This document shows positions 17,253 through 26,416 of a stretch of 64,000 bases of DNA, in pieces. Positions within the stretch are counted from its first letter, which is position 1. Every line of letters starts with the position of its first letter. The notes beneath the pieces were generated by a model. It saw nothing but the letters and a program-made list of their open reading frames with translations. It did not search any database and was not told the origin of the DNA. The position numbers were made by a program, and so were the translations under genes. The stretch lies in contig NZ_JAHUWJ010000022.1 in NCBI RefSeq assembly GCF_019219075.1, positions 50,271-114,270 on the forward strand, written 5' to 3'. Source of the stretch: Chitinophaga sp. sic0106 (GTDB lineage Bacteria; Bacteroidota; Bacteroidia; Chitinophagales; Chitinophagaceae).

Positions 17253-17262
17253 TACAAACTTT

Positions 17263-18576
17263 TTATACAAATAAACTTAGCAACAAAGTGCCTGCCAGTC
17301 CGGTTACGGATACGATCGTTTCCATCACTGACCACGTTTTGATAGTATCTTTCACTGTCAAGTTAAAGTATTCTTTAAACATCCAGAAACCGGCATCGTT
17401 CACATGGGAAAACATCAGGCTGCCAGCGCCTGTAGCCAGTACCATCAGGTTAGGATTGACGCCGGAAGCCGGTATGAGCGGTGCTACGATAGCGGCAGTG
17501 GTGAGTCCGGCCACGGTAGCGGAACCGATACATACCCGGATGATGGCGGCAATTCCCCAGGCAAGCACCAGCGGATGCAGGTGCAGTTGTTGCAGGCTGT
17601 CCGCAATGTAGGAGCTTACTTTACTATCGTTCAGGAGTTGGGTGAGCGCACCTGAGCCACCTATTACGAGGATAATCACGGCTACATCTTTTACTGCCTC
17701 ATCCATCAGGCCCATTACTTTTTTCATGGGCGTTTTCCTGCGCAGGCCCAGCAGGTACATACCGTTGAGCACGGCCAGCAGCATCACTATCAGTGGGTCG
17801 CCCAGCCAGCTGGCTACTTTATAACCAAATGTATTTTCCGGTATCCAGAGCTTAGCCACGGCAGTGAATGCCAGCAGCAGTACGGGCAGCATAGCAGCGA
17901 ACAGGCTCGCGCCCATTCCCGGAATATCATTTTCGGGCAGTTCTTTGGTCGTAAATATCTGTGATGGCGGATTGGTATATCCTTTCAGAAATCTGCTAAA
18001 AACGGGCCCTGCAAGAATGATAGCGGGTATTGCCACCAGGATGCCGTACAGCAGGGTAAGGCCCATGCTGGCATGAAAGGTTTGCACCAATGCGGTAGGG
18101 GAAGGGTGTGGGGGGAGATAGCCATGTGTTACTGATAAGGAAGCCAGCATGGGAATCCCCAGATACACGGCCGGCAAGCCGGTACGCCCGGCCACCATAA
18201 ATATCAGCGGTACCATCAACACAAACCCGATATTATAAAACAAAGGAATACCTACTACAAACCCGGTGATCATGAGCGACCACTGCACATACTTAGGCCC
18301 CAGCAGTTTCATCAGACCGCCTGCGATCCGTTGTCCGGCCCCGCTTTCCGCCACCAGCTTACCCAGCATACTGCCGGCCACAATCACCACTATCAGGGAA
18401 CCCAGGGTTTTACCAATCCCGGTTTGAATAGATTGTGTGATGGCGGAAATATCCATGCCCAGGGCTAAGCCCATCAGCAGGGATACGATGAGAAAACTGA
18501 GAAATGTATTTAGTTTGAACCAGGCCACCAGGATCACAAGGAGCAGGATGGCACCGATCACAATAAGTAAAGGCAT
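17263..18576 (-). CDS. GntP-family permease
   Basis: This 437-residue membrane protein with 12-14 helices belongs to the gluconate:H+ symporter (GntP) family. Motifs include MLGKLVAESGAGQRIA near 68, GIPLFYNIGFVLMVPLIF near 108 and HGYLPPHPSP near 150. The family also contains D-serine permeases (DsdX), and the PLP enzyme gene 10 bp downstream points to D-amino-acid rather than gluconate transport (inference). No gluconate kinase or dehydratase is nearby. An imperfect inverted repeat lies just before the start. Confidence 0.9.
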   Translation of the reverse strand: MPLLIVIGAILLLVILVAWFKLNTFLSFLIVSLLMGLALGMDISAITQSIQTGIGKTLGSLIVVIVAGSMLGKLVAESGAGQRIAGGLMKLLGPKYVQWSLMITGFVVGIPLFYNIGFVLMVPLIFMVAGRTGLPAVYLGIPMLASLSVTHGYLPPHPSPTALVQTFHASMGLTLLYGILVAIPAIILAGPVFSRFLKGYTNPPSQIFTTKELPENDIPGMGASLFAAMLPVLLLAFTAVAKLWIPENTFGYKVASWLGDPLIVMLLAVLNGMYLLGLRRKTPMKKVMGLMDEAVKDVAVIILVIGGSGALTQLLNDSKVSSYIADSLQQLHLHPLVLAWGIAAIIRVCIGSATVAGLTTAAIVAPLIPASGVNPNLMVLATGAGSLMFSHVNDAGFWMFKEYFNLTVKDTIKTWSVMETIVSVTGLAGTLLLSLFV

Positions 18577-18577
18577 G

Positions 18578-18603
18578 CTTGTTCGATTTTGGTATCGGAC
18601 AAG
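18578..18603 (-). promoter_or_regulatory. Imperfect inverted repeat before the permease start
   Basis: CTTGTTCGAT (18578-18587) and ATCGGACAAG (18594-18603) pair with one mismatch over a 6-nt spacer, directly upstream of the ATG at 18576. An operator or a leader hairpin covering the ribosome-binding region is possible. No regulator gene is adjacent. Confidence 0.4.
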
Positions 18604-18635
18604 ATATAAAAAAAGTAATAGTAATCGGAAGATTG

Positions 18636-19913
18636 TTATTCGTACCGAAGGGCAATAATCGGATCCAGTTTGGAGGCCTTATAGGCAGGATAGATACCGG
18701 AAATCAGGCCCACAATGGCACAGAGACTTACCCCGATAAGAATCCAGAGCCAGGGGATGATAAACGGAGATCCTAACAGTAACGACACTACGTTGCCGAA
18801 GAGCATGCCTACCAGCACACCTATCACACCACCCATTACACTGATAATAATGGCTTCGTACAGGAACTGTTGCCGCACTACTTTGCTGGTGGCCCCCAGG
18901 GCTTTGGTGACCCCTATTTCGCGGGTGCGCTCTGCCACAGATACGAGCATGATATTCATAAGCCCGATAGCAGAGCCGAACAGGGTAATAAAGGCAATGG
19001 CTACTGCAAAAAGGTTTACTTTACTCAGGCTGGAAAACAGCATTTCTGCGATGCTATCGCTCTTGCTGATCACGAAGTTATCCGCTTCGTTCACGGAAAG
19101 CCCGCGTATGATGCGGAATAGCCCGATGGCCTCGCCTTGGGCAGGCTCCATCTGACTGATATCTTTAACGGAAATACCTATCTGGTAAGAGGCATTGGGG
19201 CGGTTGAATATTCTTCGTGTATTGTTGACCGTAGTGAGCACCACATTATCCTGGCTCATCATGGCACTGCTCCCTTTGGATGCGAGCACGCCGATCACGC
19301 GGTAACGCACATCCCCTACCCGCACGGTGTTATTGACGATGTTTTTCAATTTTTTCCCGAAAAGCTTTTCAGCCACATCTTTACCCAGGATGGCCACATT
19401 TCTGCCGGATTCTACATCGAGCGTATTAAAATTCCTGCCTTCGGCCACTTCATAGCTGGATACCTTGAGGTAGTTTTCATCCCCTCCGATAACGGTCACA
19501 TTGGGATTTGTTTTCTTATCATCTTTATAAACAGTAGCTATCCCGGAGGCCCTGAAGTTGATGCTCACCTCCGCAGGGAAGTGGTAACGATCTTTAAAAC
19601 GCACCGCATCCTGGTAAGAAATTACCTTGTTACTGTTGGATTTTTTTACTTTTTTCTGGTTTTTGTTCCCTTTTGAGGCGGTTTCATTGTCGTCTCCCAT
19701 GCGCACCTGTATATCCCGGTTGCGGATGCTGAAGCTGTTGGCGCCCATCATGGCAAAGCTGCTGTAAATGCTGTTCTTCATACTGTCGATAGCAGTAAGA
19801 ATACCTACCAGCACGGTTATACCCAGTGCGATAATTGCTACAGTGAGCCCGGTGCGGAGTTTATTACCGGTAACGGAACGATATGCCAGTGAAAATATAT
19901 CTCGGGATTGCAT
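18636..19913 (-). CDS. MacB-like ABC transporter permease
   Basis: This 425-residue protein has the MacB/LolC layout. A first transmembrane helix follows SLAYRSVTGNKLRTGLTVAIIALGI (about 8-32). A large periplasmic domain spans about 45-290, with VIGGDENYLKVSSYEVAEGRNF and VAILGKDVAEKLFG. Three more helices form the FtsX domain, with the TREIGVTKALGAT motif. The domain has an unusual lysine/asparagine-rich insert near 75-95 (ASKGNKNQKKVKKSNSNK). No ATPase or membrane-fusion gene is adjacent, so its partner must lie elsewhere. Export of a lipid, peptide or drug is possible. Confidence 0.88.
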   Translation of the reverse strand: MQSRDIFSLAYRSVTGNKLRTGLTVAIIALGITVLVGILTAIDSMKNSIYSSFAMMGANSFSIRNRDIQVRMGDDNETASKGNKNQKKVKKSNSNKVISYQDAVRFKDRYHFPAEVSINFRASGIATVYKDDKKTNPNVTVIGGDENYLKVSSYEVAEGRNFNTLDVESGRNVAILGKDVAEKLFGKKLKNIVNNTVRVGDVRYRVIGVLASKGSSAMMSQDNVVLTTVNNTRRIFNRPNASYQIGISVKDISQMEPAQGEAIGLFRIIRGLSVNEADNFVISKSDSIAEMLFSSLSKVNLFAVAIAFITLFGSAIGLMNIMLVSVAERTREIGVTKALGATSKVVRQQFLYEAIIISVMGGVIGVLVGMLFGNVVSLLLGSPFIIPWLWILIGVSLCAIVGLISGIYPAYKASKLDPIIALRYE

Positions 19914-19990
19914 AATTACGGGTTAATAGTAAAGTTAATATAATAATGCATTCGATCCGAGGTTATTTGGGACGATTGGTTGATCGGTAT

Positions 19991-20040
19991 AAAAAAAGGA
20001 AGACTGGCATCTCATTTACCAGTCTTCCTTTCTATTTTTT
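19991..20040 (-). terminator. Terminator at the end of the nuo operon
   Basis: A 13-bp stem, AAAGGAAGACTGG (19995-20007) with CCAGTCTTCCTTT (20019-20031), is followed by seven T residues in the minus direction. A T-rich run also follows it on the plus strand. It lies about 100 bp beyond the nuoN stop codon. Confidence 0.9.
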
Positions 20041-20138
20041 TAGAGAGATATTATAGTTATCCGCAAAAAACCCGAGGTTTTACAGCAATTGCTCCGCGCC
20101 AGATGCGGCATAGCGGGCAATCTGCCGGCATGCCAGTT

Positions 20139-21509
20139 TTACAGCCAGCAAAGCAACAGGTTCGGGAATAAGCCGAGAGCCAGCACGAGGATCACGGTAA
20201 AGATCAGTCCGGCTTTGAATCCGCCGGAAACCGGTTCTACCTGAGGTTCGCCCTGTTTGAAGTACATGGCAATGATTACTCTGAAGTAGTAGTACACACT
20301 GATAGCAGCGCAGAGTACTGCCAGGATCACCAGCCAGAGCAGGTGTCCCTGCTGGATAGCGGCAGCCAGTACAAAGTATTTGGCGAAGAAGCCCGCAGTT
20401 ACCGGGATACCTGCCAGTGAAAACAGGAATACCGTTACGGCAAAGGCCAGCACCGGCTCTTTCTTAGCCAGGCCGTTGAATCCTTCGAAGGTATAATCTT
20501 TTAAACGCAGCAGTACTGCGAAGATACCGATGGTAGCGATGCTATAAGCAGCCGCATACAGCACAATGCCTTGTGCAGCAGCGAGATTCATAGCGATTAC
20601 CGCAAACATCATGAAACCCGCCTGTGCAATGGAAGAGTAAGCGAGCATACGCTTCACACTCTGCTGGAATACCGCGGTAAAGTTACCGAGTACTAATGTG
20701 AGCGCGGTGATAACTGCCAGTAACAGCATCCAGTGGCTGCTGATTTCTCCACCTGCAAAACCGATGTGGAACAGGCGTACAAAAGCGATGAAACCACCGG
20801 CTTTTACCACGGTTGCCATAAAGGAAGTGAATACGGTAGGCGAACCATCGTATACATCCGGTGTCCAGAAGTGGAAAGGAACAGCGGATACTTTAAAGGC
20901 CAGTGCAAAAGCTATCAGGATGGTACCGCACAAAGCTAAAGGTGAAACGTTTTCAGCACCGAGGCCCAGTGAAGCGATCTCGAAAGTACCGGCAGATCCG
21001 TAGATCAGCGTGATACCCATCAGCAATACGCCGGTAGAGAAACATCCCATCAGGAAGTATTTCAGTGCCGCCTCGTTGCTTTTCAGGTTCTTTTTATCGC
21101 TACCAGCCAGGATATACTGAGGAATCGACATAATTTCAATTGCCAGGAACAGCATCAGCAGGTTGCTGAAGGTAGCCGCCAGTGAAATACCTGCCAGGAT
21201 AAAGAATACCAGTGCGAAGTAATCTCCCACATGCTCTCCCACCTTTTCAAACTCACTGCCCGACAGCAGGAAATACAACAGCGTAGACCCAATAGCTACC
21301 GCATTGAATATTATGCTGAATTTAGTCACTTCAATCATGCCATACATAGTATAGCCGCCCAGCTCCACTGATGGGTACTGCGCCAGGTTAGCTATAAAAG
21401 CTATAATAATGGCCGCTATGGCAAAAAATTTAATGTGCTGCTTACGTGCAAATAAACCAACAAACATCAGTACAACGCCCGATAAAGCAGTAGAAATTAG
21501 TGCATTCAT
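20139..21509 (-). CDS. nuoN: NADH-quinone oxidoreductase subunit N
   Basis: NuoN (456 residues, about 14 helices) is an antiporter-like proton-pumping subunit of complex I. Signatures are LFLAIEIMSIPQYILAG near 120-136, with the conserved Glu of helix 5, KVSAVPFHFWTPDVYDGSP near 208-226, and KRMLAYSSIAQAGFM near 290. It is the last gene of the operon and ends on a short hydrophobic tail. Confidence 0.95.
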   Translation of the reverse strand: MNALISTALSGVVLMFVGLFARKQHIKFFAIAAIIIAFIANLAQYPSVELGGYTMYGMIEVTKFSIIFNAVAIGSTLLYFLLSGSEFEKVGEHVGDYFALVFFILAGISLAATFSNLLMLFLAIEIMSIPQYILAGSDKKNLKSNEAALKYFLMGCFSTGVLLMGITLIYGSAGTFEIASLGLGAENVSPLALCGTILIAFALAFKVSAVPFHFWTPDVYDGSPTVFTSFMATVVKAGGFIAFVRLFHIGFAGGEISSHWMLLLAVITALTLVLGNFTAVFQQSVKRMLAYSSIAQAGFMMFAVIAMNLAAAQGIVLYAAAYSIATIGIFAVLLRLKDYTFEGFNGLAKKEPVLAFAVTVFLFSLAGIPVTAGFFAKYFVLAAAIQQGHLLWLVILAVLCAAISVYYYFRVIIAMYFKQGEPQVEPVSGGFKAGLIFTVILVLALGLFPNLLLCWL

Positions 21510-21532
21510 ATTTTTGCGTTACAAAACCCCGA

Positions 21533-22966
21533 TTAAAATTTAAGAACTACAGCAGTTGTGTTGCTTACCAGATCCAGGATTGGTTTTGGATAAACACCCA
21601 GGATCAGGATGATAGCAACCACCAGGCTTAATGCCAGCATTTCTGAAGGCTGTAAGTCGGTTGTAGTTTCTGTTAATGCATTCGCGTTACCGAACATTAC
21701 CTTCTGGATCATATTCAGTGTATATACCGCAGCCAGGATGATACCCAGTCCGGCAACTGCCATAAACCAGTGATTATATTGGAACAGACCGCTGAACATC
21801 AGGAACTCACCTACGAAACCGTTGGTCAGTGGTAAGCCGATGTTTGCCAGGCTGATGATTACCAGGAAGATAGCCATACGCGGAGCTTTCTGCGCAATGC
21901 CACCCAGCTCGTCCATGTTCTTGATGTTGAAACGCTGCTGAATGATTTCTACGATAATCCACAGGCCAATGATATTGATACCGTGGTTAAACATCTGTAG
22001 CAGTACACCCTGCATACCCTGTTCCGTATGGGAGAAGATAGCAGCACTCATCAGGCCAATGTGCGCAATAGAAGAATAAGCAATCAGGCGTTTCAGATCT
22101 GACTGTACCATGGCGATGCAGGAAGCATAGATGATACCGATGATAGAAAGCACAATGGCAGCATCTGTCCACATATGCACGCCTTCAGGCAGCACAGGCA
22201 CCAGCCAGCGGATCACACCAAACAGCCCCATTTTCACCATGATACCGGAAAGGATCATGGTTACCGGAGTAGGCGACTGCTCGTAGGTATCCGGCTGCCA
22301 GGTATGGAAAGGAAACACCGGCATCTTGATAGCAAAAGCTACAAAGAAGAGCCAGAACAGCCAGTTTTGCTGGTCCGCACCGAGGTGCAGGTTGGTGAAA
22401 GATTCCCAGCTGAAAGAATGATCAGGATTCTGCGTATACAGGTAGATGATACCTACCAGCATCAGCAGCGAGCCCAGGAATGTATAAACAAAGAACTTAA
22501 ACGTAACGGCTATACGCTTATCGCCTCCCCACAGGGAGCAGAGGAAATAAACAGGAATCAGTGCCAGCTCCCAGAAGATATAGAACTGCAGTGCATCATA
22601 AGCGGTAAATACGCCGGTAAGGCCCGCCTGTGAAAGCAGCATCAGTCCATAAAAGCTGTTGGAGGAGTCGTAGTTGCGGTTATAGATGGAAATAAAAACA
22701 AGCAGAAAAGCGATGGCTGTTAATAAGCACAGCATCATGCCCATTCCGTCTAAACCTACCCTGAATTGACTTCCCAGCTGAGGGATCCAGTTGGCTGCAA
22801 AGCTCAAACTGTCGGGTGCTGTGCCTAAACGGCACCATGCACCAATTGCTGTTGCCACCGTTGCCAGGGAGGAAATTACCGCCAGCACTTTAGGCCCGGA
22901 CCCCTTCAGGCCAAATGCGATAAGGCCTGCGATGAAAGGAATCAATATTAATAAAACTGTCAACAT
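21533..22966 (-). CDS. nuoM: NADH-quinone oxidoreductase subunit M
   Basis: NuoM (477 residues) is the second antiporter-like pump subunit. FYIFWELALIPVYFLCSLWGG carries the key helix-5 Glu, KMPVFPFHTWQPDTYEQSP the helix-7/8 Lys region, and LKRLIAYSSIAHIGLMSA helix 10. It is 23 bp upstream of nuoN and 33 bp downstream of nuoL. The length is slightly shorter than in E. coli. Confidence 0.95.
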   Translation of the reverse strand: MLTVLLILIPFIAGLIAFGLKGSGPKVLAVISSLATVATAIGAWCRLGTAPDSLSFAANWIPQLGSQFRVGLDGMGMMLCLLTAIAFLLVFISIYNRNYDSSNSFYGLMLLSQAGLTGVFTAYDALQFYIFWELALIPVYFLCSLWGGDKRIAVTFKFFVYTFLGSLLMLVGIIYLYTQNPDHSFSWESFTNLHLGADQQNWLFWLFFVAFAIKMPVFPFHTWQPDTYEQSPTPVTMILSGIMVKMGLFGVIRWLVPVLPEGVHMWTDAAIVLSIIGIIYASCIAMVQSDLKRLIAYSSIAHIGLMSAAIFSHTEQGMQGVLLQMFNHGINIIGLWIIVEIIQQRFNIKNMDELGGIAQKAPRMAIFLVIISLANIGLPLTNGFVGEFLMFSGLFQYNHWFMAVAGLGIILAAVYTLNMIQKVMFGNANALTETTTDLQPSEMLALSLVVAIILILGVYPKPILDLVSNTTAVVLKF

Positions 22967-22999
22967 AATTTATCTGCGCTTGTAACTTCTGCTATTGGT

Positions 23000-24898
23000 T
23001 TATAATAAGAATCCGATCACAATTAATACGATCATACTGATCACCATGGCAAAGATGTAGAAGCCTACATTACCGGTTTGTACCAACCGGAGTTGCTGGC
23101 TGCCCCATTTTACACCGCGACCTACGCCATTCACCAATCTGTCGATACCAGCTTTTTCTACCGTATCACGGAAGAAGCGGCTCAGCTCATACAGAGGTTT
23201 AACGATCACTGCGTCATAGAGTTCATCTATATACCATTTGTTTTCAAGTACTTTAGCGAGGCCGGTAGCTCCAGCACCGGAATCCTGGTAGTTTTTGAAT
23301 TTCTGCCAGGCGAGGCCAATCATTACGATCACCAATACAGAGCTCAGTCCCATCAGCAGCCATTCCGTGTTGTGTGAAAGATGATGTACAGCTGCAAAAG
23401 GTGCTGAAGGCGCAAAGATCGGTGCCAGGTATTCACCCAGCTGATTATGCCCACCGAGTGCTTCCGGAATACCTACATAACCACCCACTACAGATAAGAT
23501 AGCCAGTACAATCAGTGGAACGGTCATGGCTGCAGGACTTTCATGCAGGTGATGTTCCTGTTCATGTGTACCGCGGAACTGACCAGTGAAGGTGATGAAG
23601 TAGAGGCGGAACATATAGAAGGCAGTCATCAGCGCACCGATGAGGCCAATTACATAGTAGGAGATATTTACCCCAAAGGCACTTGCCAGGATCTCATCTT
23701 TAGAGAAGAAACCGGAGAAACCTGGGATACCAGCGATAGCGATACAACCAATCAGGAAGGTCCAGTTGGTGGCAGGCATATATTTTCTGAGGCCACCCAT
23801 TTTACGGATATCCTGTTCGCCACCCATGGCATGGATCACAGAACCGGAACCGAGGAACAACAGCGCTTTAAAGAAAGCGTGTGTCATCACGTGGAAAACG
23901 GCTGCTCCGTAGGCTCCTACGCCGAGGGCCAGGAACATATAACCCAGCTGACTTACGGTAGAATAAGCCAGTACTTTTTTAATATCGTTTTGTTTCAGTG
24001 CGATAGAAGCTGCAAACACCGCAGTAGCAAGGCCGATGATGGCTACTACTGATTGAATGCATGGTGCCAGTGTATAGATCACGTTGCTGCGCGCAATCAT
24101 ATAGATACCGGCGGTAACCATGGTGGCAGCGTGGATCAGGGCAGATACCGGGGTAGGACCCGCCATCGCATCCGGTAACCAGGTATACAGCGGAATTTGC
24201 GCTGATTTACCCATGGCACCTATAAACAGCAGCATGGCAATGGCGCCCAGTACAGGACTGTTCATGCCCAGCGGCGCAGCTTTGGCAAATACTTCAGGGA
24301 AAGTAACCGTACCAAACTGCATGATCATGAACAGGATACCCAGCAGGAAGCCGAGGTCACCGATACGGTTCATGATAAATGCTTTCTTGGCGGCGTTATT
24401 ATAACTGGTGTTTTTAAACCAGAATCCGATCAGGAGATAAGAACAAAGACCTACACCTTCCCATCCGATGAACATCATCACATAGTTGGCGCCCAGCACC
24501 AGGATCAGCATGGAGAATACGAAGAGGTTGAGGTAAGCAAAATACCTTGCGAAGCTCTCATTGCTCTCATCGTGCATGTAGGAAGTGGAATAGATATGGA
24601 TCAACGTACCAACACCGGTAATGATCAGCAGGAAGAGGGCACTAAGCTGATCTACCTGAAAAGCGAAGGGAATATGCAGGGAACCCACGGAGATGAAGTC
24701 GAACAGGTTAACTACCTGTGCGGTAAATCCCTCGGCTTTCACCTGGAAAAAGATCATTAAGCTCACCACAAAGGCAGCCAACACCGTACTGCTTCCAACA
24801 AACCCTACGAGGGACTTGGATAAAAATCTGCGTCCCAATCCATTCACCAGGAAACCTAATAATGGTAAAAATGGTACCAGCCAAACTAGATTAATCAT
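23000..24898 (-). CDS. nuoL: NADH-quinone oxidoreductase subunit L
   Basis: NuoL (632 residues) is the distal proton pump and carries the long C-terminal lateral helix. FIGWEGVGLCSYLLIGFW is at about 143-160, KSAQIPLYTWLPDAMAGPTPVSALIHAATM near 230-258 and IKKVLAYSTVSQLGYM near 305. The last 100 residues contain the amphipathic helix region and a final transmembrane segment. The length is close to E. coli NuoL (613). Confidence 0.96.
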   Translation of the reverse strand: MINLVWLVPFLPLLGFLVNGLGRRFLSKSLVGFVGSSTVLAAFVVSLMIFFQVKAEGFTAQVVNLFDFISVGSLHIPFAFQVDQLSALFLLIITGVGTLIHIYSTSYMHDESNESFARYFAYLNLFVFSMLILVLGANYVMMFIGWEGVGLCSYLLIGFWFKNTSYNNAAKKAFIMNRIGDLGFLLGILFMIMQFGTVTFPEVFAKAAPLGMNSPVLGAIAMLLFIGAMGKSAQIPLYTWLPDAMAGPTPVSALIHAATMVTAGIYMIARSNVIYTLAPCIQSVVAIIGLATAVFAASIALKQNDIKKVLAYSTVSQLGYMFLALGVGAYGAAVFHVMTHAFFKALLFLGSGSVIHAMGGEQDIRKMGGLRKYMPATNWTFLIGCIAIAGIPGFSGFFSKDEILASAFGVNISYYVIGLIGALMTAFYMFRLYFITFTGQFRGTHEQEHHLHESPAAMTVPLIVLAILSVVGGYVGIPEALGGHNQLGEYLAPIFAPSAPFAAVHHLSHNTEWLLMGLSSVLVIVMIGLAWQKFKNYQDSGAGATGLAKVLENKWYIDELYDAVIVKPLYELSRFFRDTVEKAGIDRLVNGVGRGVKWGSQQLRLVQTGNVGFYIFAMVISMIVLIVIGFLL

Positions 24899-24954
24899 TT
24901 ATCAATTCTATTTACGACGTCGAAATAATTAATAATTATGAAGGAGTAGAATTA

Positions 24955-25272
24955 TTAATTTTTCAGCCTGTTAAGAATGTTAATATCTACGGAGTGTGTA
25001 TTTCTGTAGACCATAGTAATAATGGCCAGCCCAACTGCTACTTCCGCAGCGGCTACCACCATGATAAAAAACACGAACAACTGCGCTGAACCGGCATCTA
25101 CTTTTCCGGCATCTGCCCACATTTTGGAGAAGGCTACCAGCAGCAGGTTTACTGCGTTTAACATCAGCTCTATGCACATAAAGATGATGATGGCGTTTCT
25201 GCGCATCAGCACTCCCATCACACCAATACAAAACAGGGCGATACTCAGGAATATGTAATATTGAACAGGCAT
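24955..25272 (-). CDS. nuoK: NADH-quinone oxidoreductase subunit K
   Basis: NuoK (105 residues) has three transmembrane helices and takes part in the membrane proton path. The conserved glutamates lie in FMCIELMLNAVNLLLVAF (helix 2) and in AAAEVAVGLAIITMVYRN (helix 3). It sits between nuoJ and nuoL in the usual order. Confidence 0.95.
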   Translation of the reverse strand: MPVQYYIFLSIALFCIGVMGVLMRRNAIIIFMCIELMLNAVNLLLVAFSKMWADAGKVDAGSAQLFVFFIMVVAAAEVAVGLAIITMVYRNTHSVDINILNRLKN

Positions 25273-25314
25273 AAAAATGAATTACGTTTTACGAATTATG
25301 CTGACCTGGTCAGA

Positions 25315-25815
25315 TCAGTCTTTTTTACCAATAACTACTGCACCTACCATTGCACTCAGGAACAGGATGCTGCTTATCTCAAACGGAACTACATACTGTG
25401 TAAACAGCAGTTTTCCCAGGTTGTGAATCAGCCCTATTTCCACGGATGACTCGCTGAGTGCCGGTACGCTGGCATCGCGCAGGGCCGCTACCAGTACTAC
25501 CAGTAAGGCACCTCCGCTCACTGCCCCGGCGTATTTCAGCCAGTTGCGTTTCTGCGGTTCAATGTCTGCATCCAGGTTCATCAGCATCATTACATAAAGG
25601 AACAATACCATGATGGCTCCCGCGTACACGATGATATGTACCACGGCCAGGAACTGAGCATTGAGCATAATATAATGTCCGGCAATAGCGAAGAATGTCA
25701 CAATCAGACATAATACACTTGATACAGGATTTTTGCTCAATACCACGCCCAGCGCCGATACCAGCGCTACTAACGACAGCACCATGAAAATTATTTGTTG
25801 TATACTCATTCCCAT
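25315..25815 (-). CDS. nuoJ: NADH-quinone oxidoreductase subunit J
   Basis: NuoJ (166 residues, five helices) carries the conserved helix-3 segment VHIIVYAGAIMVLFLYVMML near residues 60-79. Its pi-bulge contributes to coupling in complex I. Two start codons lie close together (25815 and 25809); both keep the same first helix. Confidence 0.94.
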   Translation of the reverse strand: MGMSIQQIIFMVLSLVALVSALGVVLSKNPVSSVLCLIVTFFAIAGHYIMLNAQFLAVVHIIVYAGAIMVLFLYVMMLMNLDADIEPQKRNWLKYAGAVSGGALLVVLVAALRDASVPALSESSVEIGLIHNLGKLLFTQYVVPFEISSILFLSAMVGAVVIGKKD

Positions 25816-25855
25816 CTCTGCTATGTTTGACTATTGTATTTTTTTTGGACGAAAA

Positions 25856-26365
25856 TTATTTACCGGAAGATGTCTTTGGATTTGGAATCAGCAGATCCTG
25901 CTTACCATAGATAAAGCCTTTACGCTCGTACATGGCTGGCGCAAAAGTTTCTGACATATATACTGCGTCTTTAGGGCAGGCTTCTTCACAGAAACCGCAG
26001 AAGATGCAACGTAACATGTTGATCTCATAACGGGCAGCATATTTCTCTTCACGATACAGGTGTTCTTCGCCTGGCTTTCTTTCCGCCGCTTCCATGGTGA
26101 TGGCTTCAGCAGGACAAGCAACAGCACAAAGGCCGCAGGCAGTGCATCTTTCACGTCCTTCTTCATCTCTGTTCAGTACATGCAATCCGCGGAAAACAGC
26201 GCTGAACTGACGTTTCTTCTCTGGAAAGCTAACAGTAGCCTTACGTTGAAAAAGGTGTTTCAGGGTAATACCCATTCCTTTTGCAATCGCAGGGATATAC
26301 ATCTTCTCCATGAAAGTCATGGGTCTGCGATCTACCGGTTTTGCCCTATTGGTTAAAGTTTGCAT
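25856..26365 (-). CDS. nuoI: NADH-quinone oxidoreductase subunit I
   Basis: NuoI (169 residues) carries two [4Fe-4S] clusters, N6a and N6b, at the junction of the peripheral arm and the membrane. The motifs are CTACGLCAVACPAEAI and CIFCGFCEEACPKDAV. An N-terminal amphipathic segment (MEKMYIPAIAKGMGITLKHLF) docks it to NuoH. It follows nuoH by 51 bp. Confidence 0.96.
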   Translation of the reverse strand: MQTLTNRAKPVDRRPMTFMEKMYIPAIAKGMGITLKHLFQRKATVSFPEKKRQFSAVFRGLHVLNRDEEGRERCTACGLCAVACPAEAITMEAAERKPGEEHLYREEKYAARYEINMLRCIFCGFCEEACPKDAVYMSETFAPAMYERKGFIYGKQDLLIPNPKTSSGK

Positions 26366-26416
26366 AATGAATGCTATTTAAGTCCTGCCGCTGTTACACG
26401 GCAGGCAAATATTTAA

